Shown here: one piece after another, positions 36,655 through 45,261 of the stretch | Position numbering within the stretch: position 1 is the stretch's first letter | How the letters are laid out: each line of letters opens with the position of its first letter | Origin: an uncultured Pelagibacteraceae bacterium | GTDB taxonomy: Bacteria; Pseudomonadota; Alphaproteobacteria; Pelagibacterales; Pelagibacteraceae | Length of the DNA stretch: 64,000 bases | NCBI GenBank assembly: GCA_902515985.1 | Contig: CABXWY010000001.1 | Coordinates: forward strand, 1 to 64,000 | Direction of reading: 5' to 3' | Notes under the pieces: model-generated | What the model was told of the DNA's origin: nothing | Database searches by the model: none | Seen by the model: only the letters and a program-made list of their open reading frames with translations | Made by a program: the position numbers and the translations under genes

Positions 36655-39273
36655 ATGAGCTCAGATAAATATATTCATACCCAGGTAGAAAACAAAATAT
36701 ACGCTTATTGGGAAAAGAAAAATTTGTTCAAACCAAAGAAAAATAAAAAGCAATTTTCAATAGTTATACCACCACCAAATGTTACCGGAAGTCTTCATAT
36801 GGGACATGCTTTAAATAATACAATTCAAGATTTACTTACAAGATTTCACCGAATGAATAATTACGAAACTCTATGGCAACCAGGAACTGATCATGCCGGT
36901 ATTGCTACCCAGGCTTTAGTTGAGAAGAAATTAGCGAAAGAAAATATTAATAAACAGGATTTAGGAAGAGAGAAATTTATCAATAAAGTATGGGAGTGGA
37001 AGAATGAGTATGGCGACATAATAATTAATCAGCTAAAAAAATTAGGTTGTTCGTGCGACTGGTCAAGAAATGCTTTTACTATGGATGAAAATCTTTCAAA
37101 ATCTGTAATAAAAGTTTTTGTTGAGATGTATAACAAAGGATTAATTTATAAATCCAGAAAACTTGTTAATTGGGATACAGTTTTAAAAACAGCAATTTCA
37201 GATTTAGAGGTAGATCAAAGAGAAGTAAATTCAAAATTGTATTATATTAAATATCCAATAGAGGATACTGAAGACTTTATTACTATAGCCACAACCAGAC
37301 CAGAAACGATGTTGGGGGATACTGCTGTTGCTGTTCATCCTAAGGATAAAAGATTTAAAAAATATTTAGGGAAAAATGTAATTTTACCACTCACAACAAG
37401 AAAAGTTAAAATTATAGCTGACGAATATGCTGATCCTGAACAAGGCACAGGTGCTGTTAAAATTACCCCAGCTCATGATTTTAATGACTATGATGTTGGA
37501 AAAAGAAATAAATTAGAAATAATAAATATTTTTACTAATGACGGAAAAATAAATAATAATGCCCCTAGCGTCTATCAAGGCCTAGATAGATTTGAGGCAA
37601 GAAAAAGAATTTTAAATGATTTAGGTGATCTATTTATTAAAGAGGAAAAAATTAAAAATAAAGTTCCATACGGTGATAGATCTAATTCAGTTATTGAACC
37701 TTACTTAACTGATCAATGGTTTGCAGATGCAAAAAAATTATCAGTAAAGGCAAAAAAAGTAGTTAAAAATAAAAAAACTAGTTTTTTCCCAGCAAATTGG
37801 TCAAAGACTTATTTTCAGTGGATGAACAATATTGAACCATGGTGTATTTCAAGACAACTGTGGTGGGGTCATCAAATACCTGCGTGGTACACACCTGATA
37901 AAAAAATTATAGTCGCTTCAAATGAGAGCGAAGCGAAAAAAATTGCAAAAAAGAAATATAAAAAAAATATTGATCTTAAAAGAGATCCTGATGTTCTTGA
38001 TACTTGGTTTTCATCTGGCCTTTGGGCTTTTGCGACTTTAGGTTGGCCTAAAAAAAATGAATATTTAAAAAAATTTTATCCTACATCAGTTCTTGTAACT
38101 GGATTTGATATTATCTTTTTTTGGGTTGCTCGTATGATTATGTTTGGAACGGAATTTCTCAATAAAGAACCATTTAAAAATATTTATGTTCATGCACTTG
38201 TTCGAGATGAAAAAGGTCAGAAAATGTCTAAATCAAAAGGAAATGTTATTGATCCATTAGAACTCATAGAAAAATATAGTGCAGACGCTTTACGTTTCAC
38301 TTTATTATCAATGGCCTCGCCAGGTAGAGATGTTAAATTATCTGAAGATAGGGTTAAAGGTAACAGAAACTTTTTAAATAAACTTTGGAATGTAAATAAT
38401 TTTTTATTGCATAATAAATGTATCATTAAAAATACAAAAAAAGCTCCAAAAGCAACATTGAATATAAATAGATGGATTTATTCAGAATTAATAAGGAATA
38501 AGCAATTAATAGAGAAAAATATAAAAGATTACAGATTTGATGAGGCTTCCCGAAATGTTTACCAATTTGTTTGGCACTCATATTGTGACTGGTATTTAGA
38601 ACTAACTAAAACCATTTTTAATTCTGGTAAAAAAGGTGACATTAAAGAAACGAAAGAAATCGCAAGTTTCGTATTTAAAGAGATATTAGTTCTTTTACAT
38701 CCCTTTATACCATTTATAACAGAAGAAATTTGGCTAAACAACAAATTGGATAATAATAGCAAAGATTATCTGATGTACTCCAATTGGATAGGAGATAAAG
38801 CCAAGAAACAAAGTTTTGATGATGTTGAGAAAATCATTAATTTTATCACAGAAATTAGGTCTTTTAAAAATGAACTGGGTGTAAGTCCTGGTTCATTTAT
38901 TGAAATATCTTTCTCAAATGTTGACAAAAAAAATAAAACTTTCTTTAATAAAAATGACCTTGTGCTTAAAAGATTGGGACGTATATCAAGTTTCCTTGAA
39001 ATAGATAAAGCGAAACCATCTGCCTCTTTAGTTATTAAAGGCAATGTATTTAAGATTTACTTTGATGAAAAAATTGATTTAAATTTGATTAAAAATAATC
39101 TTTTAAGCAAACAATCAAAATATCAAGCTGAAATGGACAAAATATCATCAAGAATAAATAATAAAGACTTTGTAAAACGTGCACCAAAACATATTGTTGA
39201 ACAAGAAAAAAGTAATTATACTAATTTAGAAAATGATATAAAAAAAATATCAGCAACTGTAAAAAATTTATAA
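36655..39273 (+). CDS. valS: Valyl-tRNA synthetase ValS
   Basis: Class I synthetase for tRNA-Val with editing of threonine. The 872 residues show the HIGH motif in [17 protein letters not shown] near residue 45, editing-domain [17 protein letters not shown], the KMSKS motif in [16 protein letters not shown], an anticodon-binding domain ([15 protein letters not shown]) and a C-terminal coiled-coil arm. The length is slightly short of the usual 880-950. The stop overlaps the ilvD start by one base. Confidence 0.97.
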   Translation: MSSDKYIHTQVENKIYAYWEKKNLFKPKKNKKQFSIVIPPPNVTGSLHMGHALNNTIQDLLTRFHRMNNYETLWQPGTDHAGIATQALVEKKLAKENINKQDLGREKFINKVWEWKNEYGDIIINQLKKLGCSCDWSRNAFTMDENLSKSVIKVFVEMYNKGLIYKSRKLVNWDTVLKTAISDLEVDQREVNSKLYYIKYPIEDTEDFITIATTRPETMLGDTAVAVHPKDKRFKKYLGKNVILPLTTRKVKIIADEYADPEQGTGAVKITPAHDFNDYDVGKRNKLEIINIFTNDGKINNNAPSVYQGLDRFEARKRILNDLGDLFIKEEKIKNKVPYGDRSNSVIEPYLTDQWFADAKKLSVKAKKVVKNKKTSFFPANWSKTYFQWMNNIEPWCISRQLWWGHQIPAWYTPDKKIIVASNESEAKKIAKKKYKKNIDLKRDPDVLDTWFSSGLWAFATLGWPKKNEYLKKFYPTSVLVTGFDIIFFWVARMIMFGTEFLNKEPFKNIYVHALVRDEKGQKMSKSKGNVIDPLELIEKYSADALRFTLLSMASPGRDVKLSEDRVKGNRNFLNKLWNVNNFLLHNKCIIKNTKKAPKATLNINRWIYSELIRNKQLIEKNIKDYRFDEASRNVYQFVWHSYCDWYLELTKTIFNSGKKGDIKETKEIASFVFKEILVLLHPFIPFITEEIWLNNKLDNNSKDYLMYSNWIGDKAKKQSFDDVEKIINFITEIRSFKNELGVSPGSFIEISFSNVDKKNKTFFNKNDLVLKRLGRISSFLEIDKAKPSASLVIKGNVFKIYFDEKIDLNLIKNNLLSKQSKYQAEMDKISSRINNKDFVKRAPKHIVEQEKSNYTNLENDIKKISATVKNL

Positions 39274-40991
39274 TGCCAAAATTTAATAAAAAAAAATTAC
39301 CAAGTAGACATACCTCATTAGGTCCAGATAAAGCACCACAAAGATCTTTTTACTATGCAATGGACCTTACAGAAAAAGATGTTGCAAAACCTTTTGTCGG
39401 TGTTGTTTCAACTTGGAATGAAGCAGCCCCATGTAATATTGCTCTTATGAGACAAGCACAATCTGTTAAAAAAGGTGTCCATCAAGCAGGCGGTACACCT
39501 AGAGAATTTTGCACTATTACTGTTACAGATGGTATAGCAATGGGTCACGAAGGTATGAAATCATCATTGATTTCAAGAGATGTAATTGCAGATTCCACTG
39601 AATTAACAGTCAGAGGACATTGTTATGATGCACTAGTCGGTGTAGCTGGTTGCGATAAATCATTACCAGGTTTGATGATGGCTATGGTTCGATTAAATGT
39701 TCCAAGTGTTTTTATTTATGGTGGATCCATTCTACCAGGAAGATTTAATGGTAAAGACGTAACTGTAGTCGATGTATTTGAAGGTGTTGGTAAATTTTCT
39801 GCAGGCAAAATGTCAGCTCATGCTTTAAGAAAATTAGAATTAAAAGCTTGTCCAAGTGCAGGTGCTTGTGGTGGTCAATTTACTGCAAATACTATGGCCT
39901 GCGTATCTGAAGCAATTGGATTAGCATTACCATATTCAGCTGGTACTCCAGCTCCCTATACCCAAAGAGATTCTTATGCTTTGAAAAGTGGTAAAGCTGT
40001 TATGAGTTTATTAGAAAAAAAAATTAGACCAAGAGATATTGTTACAAAGAAATCTTTAGAAAATGCAGCCACTATTGTTGCTGCAACAGGTGGATCTACT
40101 AATGCTGCATTACATTTACCAGCACTTGCAAATGAGGCTGGAATTAAATTTGATTTAATGGATGTTGCAAGAATATTTAAAAAAACACCTTATCTAGCTG
40201 ATCTTAAACCAGGTGGAAAGTATGTAGCTAAAGATATGTGGAAAGCAGGTGGTGTTCCAATGTTATTGAAAACACTTTTAGATGGTGGATACATCCATGG
40301 TGATTGCATGACTGTTACAGGTAAAACTATGAGACAAAATTTAAAAAATGTTAAGTTTAACAAAAATCAAAAAGTTATGAGGACATATAATCAACCATTA
40401 TCTCCAGATGGAGGTGTAGTTGGATTAAAAGGAAATTTAGCACCTGATGGAGCTATTGTTAAAGTAGCTGGTTTAAAAAGATTACAATTTACTGGTAAGG
40501 CTAGATGTTTTGATACAGAAGAAGCTGCTTACAAAGCTGTTAAAAATAAAAAGTATAAAGATGGTGATATCATTATAATTAGATACGAAGGTCCTAAAGG
40601 TGGTCCAGGTATGAGAGAAATGCTTCAAACCACAGGAGCAATATATGGACAAGGGAAGGGTGAAAAAGTTGCACTAATTACAGATGGAAGATTTTCAGGA
40701 GCGACAAGAGGATTTTGCATTGGACATGTTGGGCCAGAAGCATCAGTTGGAGGACCAATAGCTCTATTAAGAAATGGAGATATTATTGATCTAGATGCTA
40801 AGAAAGGAACAATAAATGTCCGTTTGTCTAAAAAAGAATTAGCAAAAAGACGAAAAAAATGGAAACCAAAGAAGATTAATTTTGGTAACGGGACACTTTG
40901 GAAGTACGCGCAAACTGTTGGACCAGCATACCTTGGAGCGCCTACGCATCCAGGTGCAAAAGAAGAAGTCAGGACATACGCAGATATTTAA
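39273..40991 (+). CDS. ilvD: Dihydroxy-acid dehydratase IlvD
   Basis: Iron-sulfur dehydratase of branched-chain amino-acid synthesis. The 572 residues include [31 protein letters not shown] (cluster Cys), [19 protein letters not shown] (cluster Cys), [15 protein letters not shown] and the C-terminal [17 protein letters not shown]. Codon use is less extreme than in flanking genes, suggesting high expression. Valine supply and valine charging (valS) are thus neighbours. The stop overlaps the manC start (TAATG). Confidence 0.96.
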   Translation: MPKFNKKKLPSRHTSLGPDKAPQRSFYYAMDLTEKDVAKPFVGVVSTWNEAAPCNIALMRQAQSVKKGVHQAGGTPREFCTITVTDGIAMGHEGMKSSLISRDVIADSTELTVRGHCYDALVGVAGCDKSLPGLMMAMVRLNVPSVFIYGGSILPGRFNGKDVTVVDVFEGVGKFSAGKMSAHALRKLELKACPSAGACGGQFTANTMACVSEAIGLALPYSAGTPAPYTQRDSYALKSGKAVMSLLEKKIRPRDIVTKKSLENAATIVAATGGSTNAALHLPALANEAGIKFDLMDVARIFKKTPYLADLKPGGKYVAKDMWKAGGVPMLLKTLLDGGYIHGDCMTVTGKTMRQNLKNVKFNKNQKVMRTYNQPLSPDGGVVGLKGNLAPDGAIVKVAGLKRLQFTGKARCFDTEEAAYKAVKNKKYKDGDIIIIRYEGPKGGPGMREMLQTTGAIYGQGKGEKVALITDGRFSGATRGFCIGHVGPEASVGGPIALLRNGDIIDLDAKKGTINVRLSKKELAKRRKKWKPKKINFGNGTLWKYAQTVGPAYLGAPTHPGAKEEVRTYADI

Positions 40992-42196
40992 TGAAAATAA
41001 GACCTGTTATTTTATGTGGTGGAGCTGGTACTAGGCTCTGGCCCAAAGTATCAAAACATCAAGCAAAACAATTTATTGATTTTGGCGGTTGGACACTAAT
41101 TAACAAAACCTTTGAGAGAATTAAAAATAATATCTACGATTATCCCATCATCAGCACAAATGCTAAGTATATTAAAGAAGTTAAAAAGGCTTTAAAAAAA
41201 AGTAAAATAAAAAAATTTAAGATTGTTTTAGAACCGGCAAAAAAAAATACAGCCCCAGCTATATTAACTTCGGCACTAATAAAAGACATCCCAAACAATC
41301 AGCCTTTGATGTATTTTACTGCAGATCACTTAATTGAAAATCCAAGTAAATTAAATAGAGAAATAAAAAAAAATAAATCCAATCTTGATAATAAAAATGT
41401 ATTTATTTTTGGCATTAAACCAACTAACCCATCTAGTGAATACGGATATTTTTTAACCAAAAAAGATAAAAAAAATACTAATAAAGTCACAAGATTTATT
41501 GAAAAACCAAAGCCTGCAAAAGCAAAGCAAGTTATTAAAAAAAAGGGATACTGGAATTCTGGAATGTTCTTTTTAAGAAAAGACTCAATCATTAATAATT
41601 TTAAAAAATTTCAACCAAAAACTTACAAAAATTGTTTAGCATCAGTTCATAAGTCAAAATATCGAAATAACATATATTATCTAAATAAATCTTCATTCAT
41701 TAAGTCAATTGAAAAATCTTTTGATTATGCAATTTTAGAAAAAACAAAAAATATAAATGCGATTAAATTGGATATTCCATGGTCTGATTTAGGAAGCTGG
41801 AAAGAAATCTGTAAAATGTATGGAAAAAAAAAATCTAAATATTTTAAAAAGAAAAATGTTTTTTATAGACCATGGGGTAGCTATACAAATTTATATAATG
41901 GTAAAAATTTTTTAATAAAGGAATTGTATGTTAAATCTAAGGGTATCTTAAGTCTCCAAAAGCATTTTCATAGATCAGAACACTGGCTAGTTACTCAAGG
42001 CAAACCTAAAATAACATTAAATAAAAAGGTATTTTATAAAAAAGTAAATGAAGCTACATTCATTCCACTAGGTGCTATTCATAGAATTGAAAATCCTTTT
42101 AAAAAGCCTGTTAAAATTATTGAAGCGCAACTTGGTTCAATATTAAAGGAAACCGATATTGTGAGATACCAAGATATTTATGGTAGAATAAAATAG
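40991..42196 (+). CDS. manC: Mannose-1-phosphate guanylyltransferase ManC/AlgA-type with cupin tail
   Basis: Makes GDP-mannose for surface glycans. In 401 residues: the nucleotidyltransferase domain (VILCGGAGTRLWPKVSKHQA, YFTADHLIEN, FIEKPKPAKAKQ, GYWNSGMFF) to about residue 260, then a cupin domain of the type II mannose-6-phosphate isomerase family (RPWGSYTN, LSLQKHFHRSEHWLV, FIPLGAIHRIENP). It is shorter than usual (about 470), so isomerase activity is uncertain. An in-frame upstream start at 40898 lies inside ilvD and is rejected. A second copy of its last 16 residues occurs 450 bases downstream. Confidence 0.9.
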   Translation: MKIRPVILCGGAGTRLWPKVSKHQAKQFIDFGGWTLINKTFERIKNNIYDYPIISTNAKYIKEVKKALKKSKIKKFKIVLEPAKKNTAPAILTSALIKDIPNNQPLMYFTADHLIENPSKLNREIKKNKSNLDNKNVFIFGIKPTNPSSEYGYFLTKKDKKNTNKVTRFIEKPKPAKAKQVIKKKGYWNSGMFFLRKDSIINNFKKFQPKTYKNCLASVHKSKYRNNIYYLNKSSFIKSIEKSFDYAILEKTKNINAIKLDIPWSDLGSWKEICKMYGKKKSKYFKKKNVFYRPWGSYTNLYNGKNFLIKELYVKSKGILSLQKHFHRSEHWLVTQGKPKITLNKKVFYKKVNEATFIPLGAIHRIENPFKKPVKIIEAQLGSILKETDIVRYQDIYGRIK

Positions 42197-42197
42197 T

Positions 42198-42536
42198 ATG
42201 AGTATTTCATCTGGTTATATTTATTTAATTTTAGCTGTTGTGCTGGGAATTGCTGCAAATGGATTCTTAAAAACTACTAATGGTTTTACTACCATGTTGC
42301 CTACAATTTTTTGTGCTATTTCAATTCTACTTTGTTTATTCTGTCTGTCTAAAGCTATGAATACTATACCCGTTGGATTTACATACGCAACTTACGGAGG
42401 ATTAACCATTACTGCTGTAACCATTTTTGGAATTTTAAAATATAATCAATTGCCCAATATTTATGGAACAATAGGTATAATTCTAATAATTATAGGTGTG
42501 ATACTAGTAAACTATTTAGGAAAAGTAAGTTCTTAA
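42198..42536 (+). CDS. SMR-type small membrane transporter lacking the conserved TM1 glutamate
   Basis: Four-helix membrane protein of the small multidrug resistance superfamily, 112 residues. The second half matches the family well (AMNTIPVGFTYATYGGLTIT, GTIGIILIIIGVILVNYL). In helix 1 the sequence is LAVVLGIAANGFLKTTNGFT. Aligned by LK and GFT to EmrE, the membrane-embedded Glu14 position falls on Gly17. Proton-coupled drug export is therefore doubtful. A non-antiporter role, for example a lipid-carrier flippase subunit like ArnE/ArnF, is conceivable next to manC but unproven. It starts one base after manC. Confidence 0.82.
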   Translation: MSISSGYIYLILAVVLGIAANGFLKTTNGFTTMLPTIFCAISILLCLFCLSKAMNTIPVGFTYATYGGLTITAVTIFGILKYNQLPNIYGTIGIILIIIGVILVNYLGKVSS

Positions 42537-42579
42537 AAGGTTTTAACAAATCTGTAACATTTAAATGAGATAATTTTAT

Positions 42580-42660
42580 ATGGAACTATTAACATTTGTT
42601 TTGTTAATCATAATAGCTATTTTGTTATTTTTTCTTTTAAAAAAAAAGAAATTGATATAG
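42580..42660 (+). CDS. Possible 26-residue membrane microprotein
   Basis: ATG-initiated frame encoding a 20-residue hydrophobic helix followed by LKKKKLI. No clear ribosome binding site. Its end overlaps the manC tail remnant in another frame. It may be a chance frame in AT-rich sequence. Confidence 0.2.
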   Translation: MELLTFVLLIIIAILLFFLLKKKKLI

Positions 42661-42695
42661 CTAGGTATCAAGAAATATATGGCCGTATTAAATAA
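42645..42695 (+). pseudogene. 3' tail remnant of a second manC-like gene
   Basis: In frame, this stretch reads KEIDIARYQEIYGRIK then stop. The intact manC at 42145-42196 ends KETDIVRYQDIYGRIK then stop: 13 of 16 residues identical. Most codon differences are synonymous (for example AGA/AGG, TAC/TAT, GGT/GGC, AGA/CGT), so the copy diverged while still coding, not as a fresh duplication. Nothing upstream in frame resembles ManC. It looks like the end of a resident gene whose body was lost or replaced. Confidence 0.75.
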
Positions 42696-42718
42696 TTAAT
42701 ACGATCACAAAAATATAT

Positions 42719-43684
42719 TTAAAACCAATTGTTTGGTATTATTACATAGTGTATTGCAAGCACTATACCTACTGAAACAGTTAAGCCGAATACCATTTTT
42801 AGGAAATCTTTTCCAATTAATGGAAAGACGTAACCTAACTTATATTCTTTGTTCATGCTAGCTATAGCAAGTTCTCTTCCACATAATAAACCAACAAAAA
42901 CCCATGTTGTAGACATAGGTAAATCGTTTAGTTCTTTAAAGTAGAATAAGACACCAGCATAAATTACATTAATAATTGTTGCTGATCTTGCGTATCTTGT
43001 TCCTGTTTTTTCAAGAACGACTTTTTGAATTGGTCCACCTTGAATGTAGAAAATATAAAATAATAGAGCTGTAAAGTAACCCATTACAATTAAGAGTAAT
43101 GTTAAGTCTAATTGTCTAGGAAGATATACTGCAATATTAGCCACGTCGTGAGATAACCAAACCCACCATAACCAACCTGAAGAGATCCAAACAGCATTTC
43201 TCCAGAAGCCTACCCATTTTTCGTCTACTTCATCAAATTTTTCATTAATGAATTTAGAAACACCTATCCAGGCGATGTAAGCAACCATTGCAGCTAAACC
43301 ATAACCAACAACGCTTTTCATAAGCATTTTTTCAAGCACAACCGTTGAGGCAAATGCTGAAAGAACTAAAAAGGTAGTTGAAACTGGTATTCCAATTCTA
43401 GTTAATAATAATAGTATTGCAGGCGCTACTGCGTGATACCATTGAATTTCTTGATAAGGTATTCTAGTTAATCTTCCATAAGATATATCACCATCATACG
43501 AATACCATCCCCATGCTAACGCAATAATCATTACAGCTGATGCAGATCCTGCAAGTGTATACCATTTAAACCACTTCTTTTTTGAGGCAATAAATGTACC
43601 TAGTGTTTGAATTGAGTCGTTAGCGATTACGCTATAACCGGCAAGGGCAAAGCCTATAACCGTGTAAATTAAAGTCATATTCAT
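42719..43684 (-). CDS. PiT-like inorganic phosphate/anion permease (divergent)
   Basis: Polytopic membrane protein of 321 residues with about eight to nine hydrophobic segments. Two inverted signature-like segments recall the phosphate permease family PF01384: GYSVIANDSIQTLGTFIAS near residue 16 (compare GANDxxNxxGT) and DLPMSTTWVFVGLLCGRELA near residue 255 (compare PVSTTHxxVG). GIPVSTTFLVLSAFAST in the middle is a further PxSTT element. It is shorter and more divergent than PitA, so the substrate could be phosphate or another anion. A strong ribosome binding site (AAGGAG) precedes the ATG. Expression may respond to phosphate, but no box could be verified. Confidence 0.72.
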   Translation of the reverse strand: MNMTLIYTVIGFALAGYSVIANDSIQTLGTFIASKKKWFKWYTLAGSASAVMIIALAWGWYSYDGDISYGRLTRIPYQEIQWYHAVAPAILLLLTRIGIPVSTTFLVLSAFASTVVLEKMLMKSVVGYGLAAMVAYIAWIGVSKFINEKFDEVDEKWVGFWRNAVWISSGWLWWVWLSHDVANIAVYLPRQLDLTLLLIVMGYFTALLFYIFYIQGGPIQKVVLEKTGTRYARSATIINVIYAGVLFYFKELNDLPMSTTWVFVGLLCGRELAIASMNKEYKLGYVFPLIGKDFLKMVFGLTVSVGIVLAIHYVIIPNNWF

Positions 43685-43876
43685 TTTTTTCTCCTTTATA
43701 TTATTGTTTTCGGTTCCTATCGATTCATGACTTAAGATCTATGTAATGTGATAATAAAAAAAATACTATTAAAGAATAAATTAATATCAGAATCTAGGTG
43801 AGGATTCGACAACTAATAAACTATTAAGTACTGATGTCTACTTTAAAATATTTTTTTATTCTAAAAAAAGTTGTAT

Positions 43877-44527
43877 TTATTTAATTAATTTTTTAATAAA
43901 ATATACAGCTATTAGAGCCCCTAAAAATTCAGCTAAAATATATGTAGGCGTATTCAAATAATTAATTCCCGTAAAAGAATCAGTAAAAGTTCTAGCTATT
44001 GAAACAGCTGGATTTGCAAAAGATGTTGATGATGTGAACCAATAACCAGCCATAATATATGTTGCAACACTAGCAGCTATTATTATTTTGCCATCTTTTT
44101 GAGTAGCAAAAATAATAAAAATTAAACCAAAAGTAGCAATTATTTCAGATAAGAAAATATGTAAGCCATCTCTATTTTTTGTCGATAACTCAAGAATATC
44201 GTGTTCAAAAAAAACATTAGCCAACATAACACCAACCAAACAACCAAGTATTTGGGCAGGAATATAAATGATCAGAAGTTTTCCATTGATTTTTTTTCTT
44301 AAAAACATTGATAAACTCACAAAAGGATTAAAATGTGCACCTGAAATATTTGCAAAAGCAGTTATTAAGACGAATAGGCCAGCACCAGTTGCGAGTGTAT
44401 TAGCTGTTAATCTCAAAGCATTATCATTTGTTAGATTTTCAGCCATTATTCCAGACCCAACAATAACCATTACTAAAAAGCTACTTCCAATAAATTCACC
44501 TAGAAATATTCTGTTATTATTTTTCAT
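43877..44527 (-). CDS. Aquaporin-family channel (AqpS-like) with NPF in the first NPA box
   Basis: MIP-family channel, 216 residues, six membrane segments. The first NPA box is altered (GAHFNPFVSL, Asn67-Pro68-Phe69). The second is intact (ANPAVSIAR, residues 171-179). It overlaps arsC by 11 bp on the same strand. In Sinorhizobium an aquaporin (AqpS) next to arsC lets arsenite, made by ArsC, leave the cell, and that role is the best inference here. A general glycerol or small-solute channel is the alternative. Confidence 0.85.
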   Translation of the reverse strand: MKNNNRIFLGEFIGSSFLVMVIVGSGIMAENLTNDNALRLTANTLATGAGLFVLITAFANISGAHFNPFVSLSMFLRKKINGKLLIIYIPAQILGCLVGVMLANVFFEHDILELSTKNRDGLHIFLSEIIATFGLIFIIFATQKDGKIIIAASVATYIMAGYWFTSSTSFANPAVSIARTFTDSFTGINYLNTPTYILAEFLGALIAVYFIKKLIK

Positions 44528-44948
44528 TTAGAATCCAATTTTTAATTCTTTTATCAATATTATTAAAAGTATCAGTAATTGTCTGAAATTTTTCATCCTC
44601 ATTTATGTTATTAAGTTTTGTTACTGGGTCTTCAATATTCCAATGAATGATTTGATTTTTCTTAGGCCAAATAGGGCACAGCTCATTGTTAGCATTATTA
44701 CATACAGTAATAACATGATCAATTTTTATTTCTCCATCAATAAACATACTAAAATTTTTAGACGAGTAGTCTTGAAGATTAAATCCTTTATTGTTTAAAT
44801 AACGTTTTATATCTTTATTAATTTCGCCAGAAGGGTTACTACCAGCACTGTAAGCTTTAAATTTATCGTTATATTTATTATTAACTATAGATTCAGCAAT
44901 GATACTTCTTGCAGAGTTTCCTGTACAAACAAACAATATATTTTCCAC
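44517..44948 (-). CDS. arsC: Arsenate reductase, low-molecular-weight phosphatase type
   Basis: Reduces arsenate to arsenite, probably with thioredoxin. The 143 residues have the phosphatase P-loop CTGNSARS (Cys8 to Arg14) and a Cys83/Cys91 pair in VCNNANNELCP, completing the Cys triad of thioredoxin-coupled ArsC. The HWNIEDPV loop supplies the catalytic Asp-Pro. The paired cysteines favour arsenate reductase over tyrosine phosphatase. It shares one base with the small membrane protein upstream and overlaps the aquaporin gene downstream. Confidence 0.9.
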   Translation of the reverse strand: MENILFVCTGNSARSIIAESIVNNKYNDKFKAYSAGSNPSGEINKDIKRYLNNKGFNLQDYSSKNFSMFIDGEIKIDHVITVCNNANNELCPIWPKKNQIIHWNIEDPVTKLNNINEDEKFQTITDTFNNIDKRIKNWILNEK

Positions 44949-45169
44949 TATATAATAATCTTATAAATTCCTATTAAGAACAATGGTATTTGTAGTCCAA
45001 AGTTTGTAAGAATAGCCTTATCTTTGCTGATAAATCCAGCGACAGTCCATCCAACAACCCCTAATCCATGAAAGTAAATATTAATGGGGTAGATGTTTAA
45101 GTTTGTAAGTAATATTCCGGTTAATACAAGGAATGTACTGATCCATTTTAAGTATTTTTTTAAAAACAT
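44948..45169 (-). CDS. Small membrane protein upstream of arsC (unknown function)
   Basis: 73 residues with three hydrophobic segments (about 9-26, 33-47, 55-72) and short charged ends (MFLKKYLKW; GFISKDKAIL). I do not recognise a characterised family. It overlaps arsC by one base (stop/start) and has a reasonable ribosome binding site (AGGAG) before the ATG, so it is probably a real first gene of an operon with arsC and the aquaporin. A link to arsenic handling is only by position. Confidence 0.7.
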   Translation of the reverse strand: MFLKKYLKWISTFLVLTGILLTNLNIYPINIYFHGLGVVGWTVAGFISKDKAILTNFGLQIPLFLIGIYKIII

Positions 45170-45261
45170 TTTACTCCTTTTGTTTCTTATATTTAGTTTT
45201 TAAAGATTTTATTAAATAATAATCTAGCAAAGAATATAAATAGTGGTACAAATATAAATAA

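Noticed and set aside
40898-40990. N-terminal extension of manC inside ilvD
   Set aside because: The extra 31 residues have no ManC similarity, while [17 protein letters not shown] at 40991 is the natural family start and overlaps the ilvD stop by one base.
42145-42695. Direct repeat of the manC 3' end read as att sites of an integrated element
   Set aside because: The two copies differ at many third codon positions while keeping the protein sequence, so they are old paralogous gene ends, not an exact attL/attR duplication. No integrase is present.
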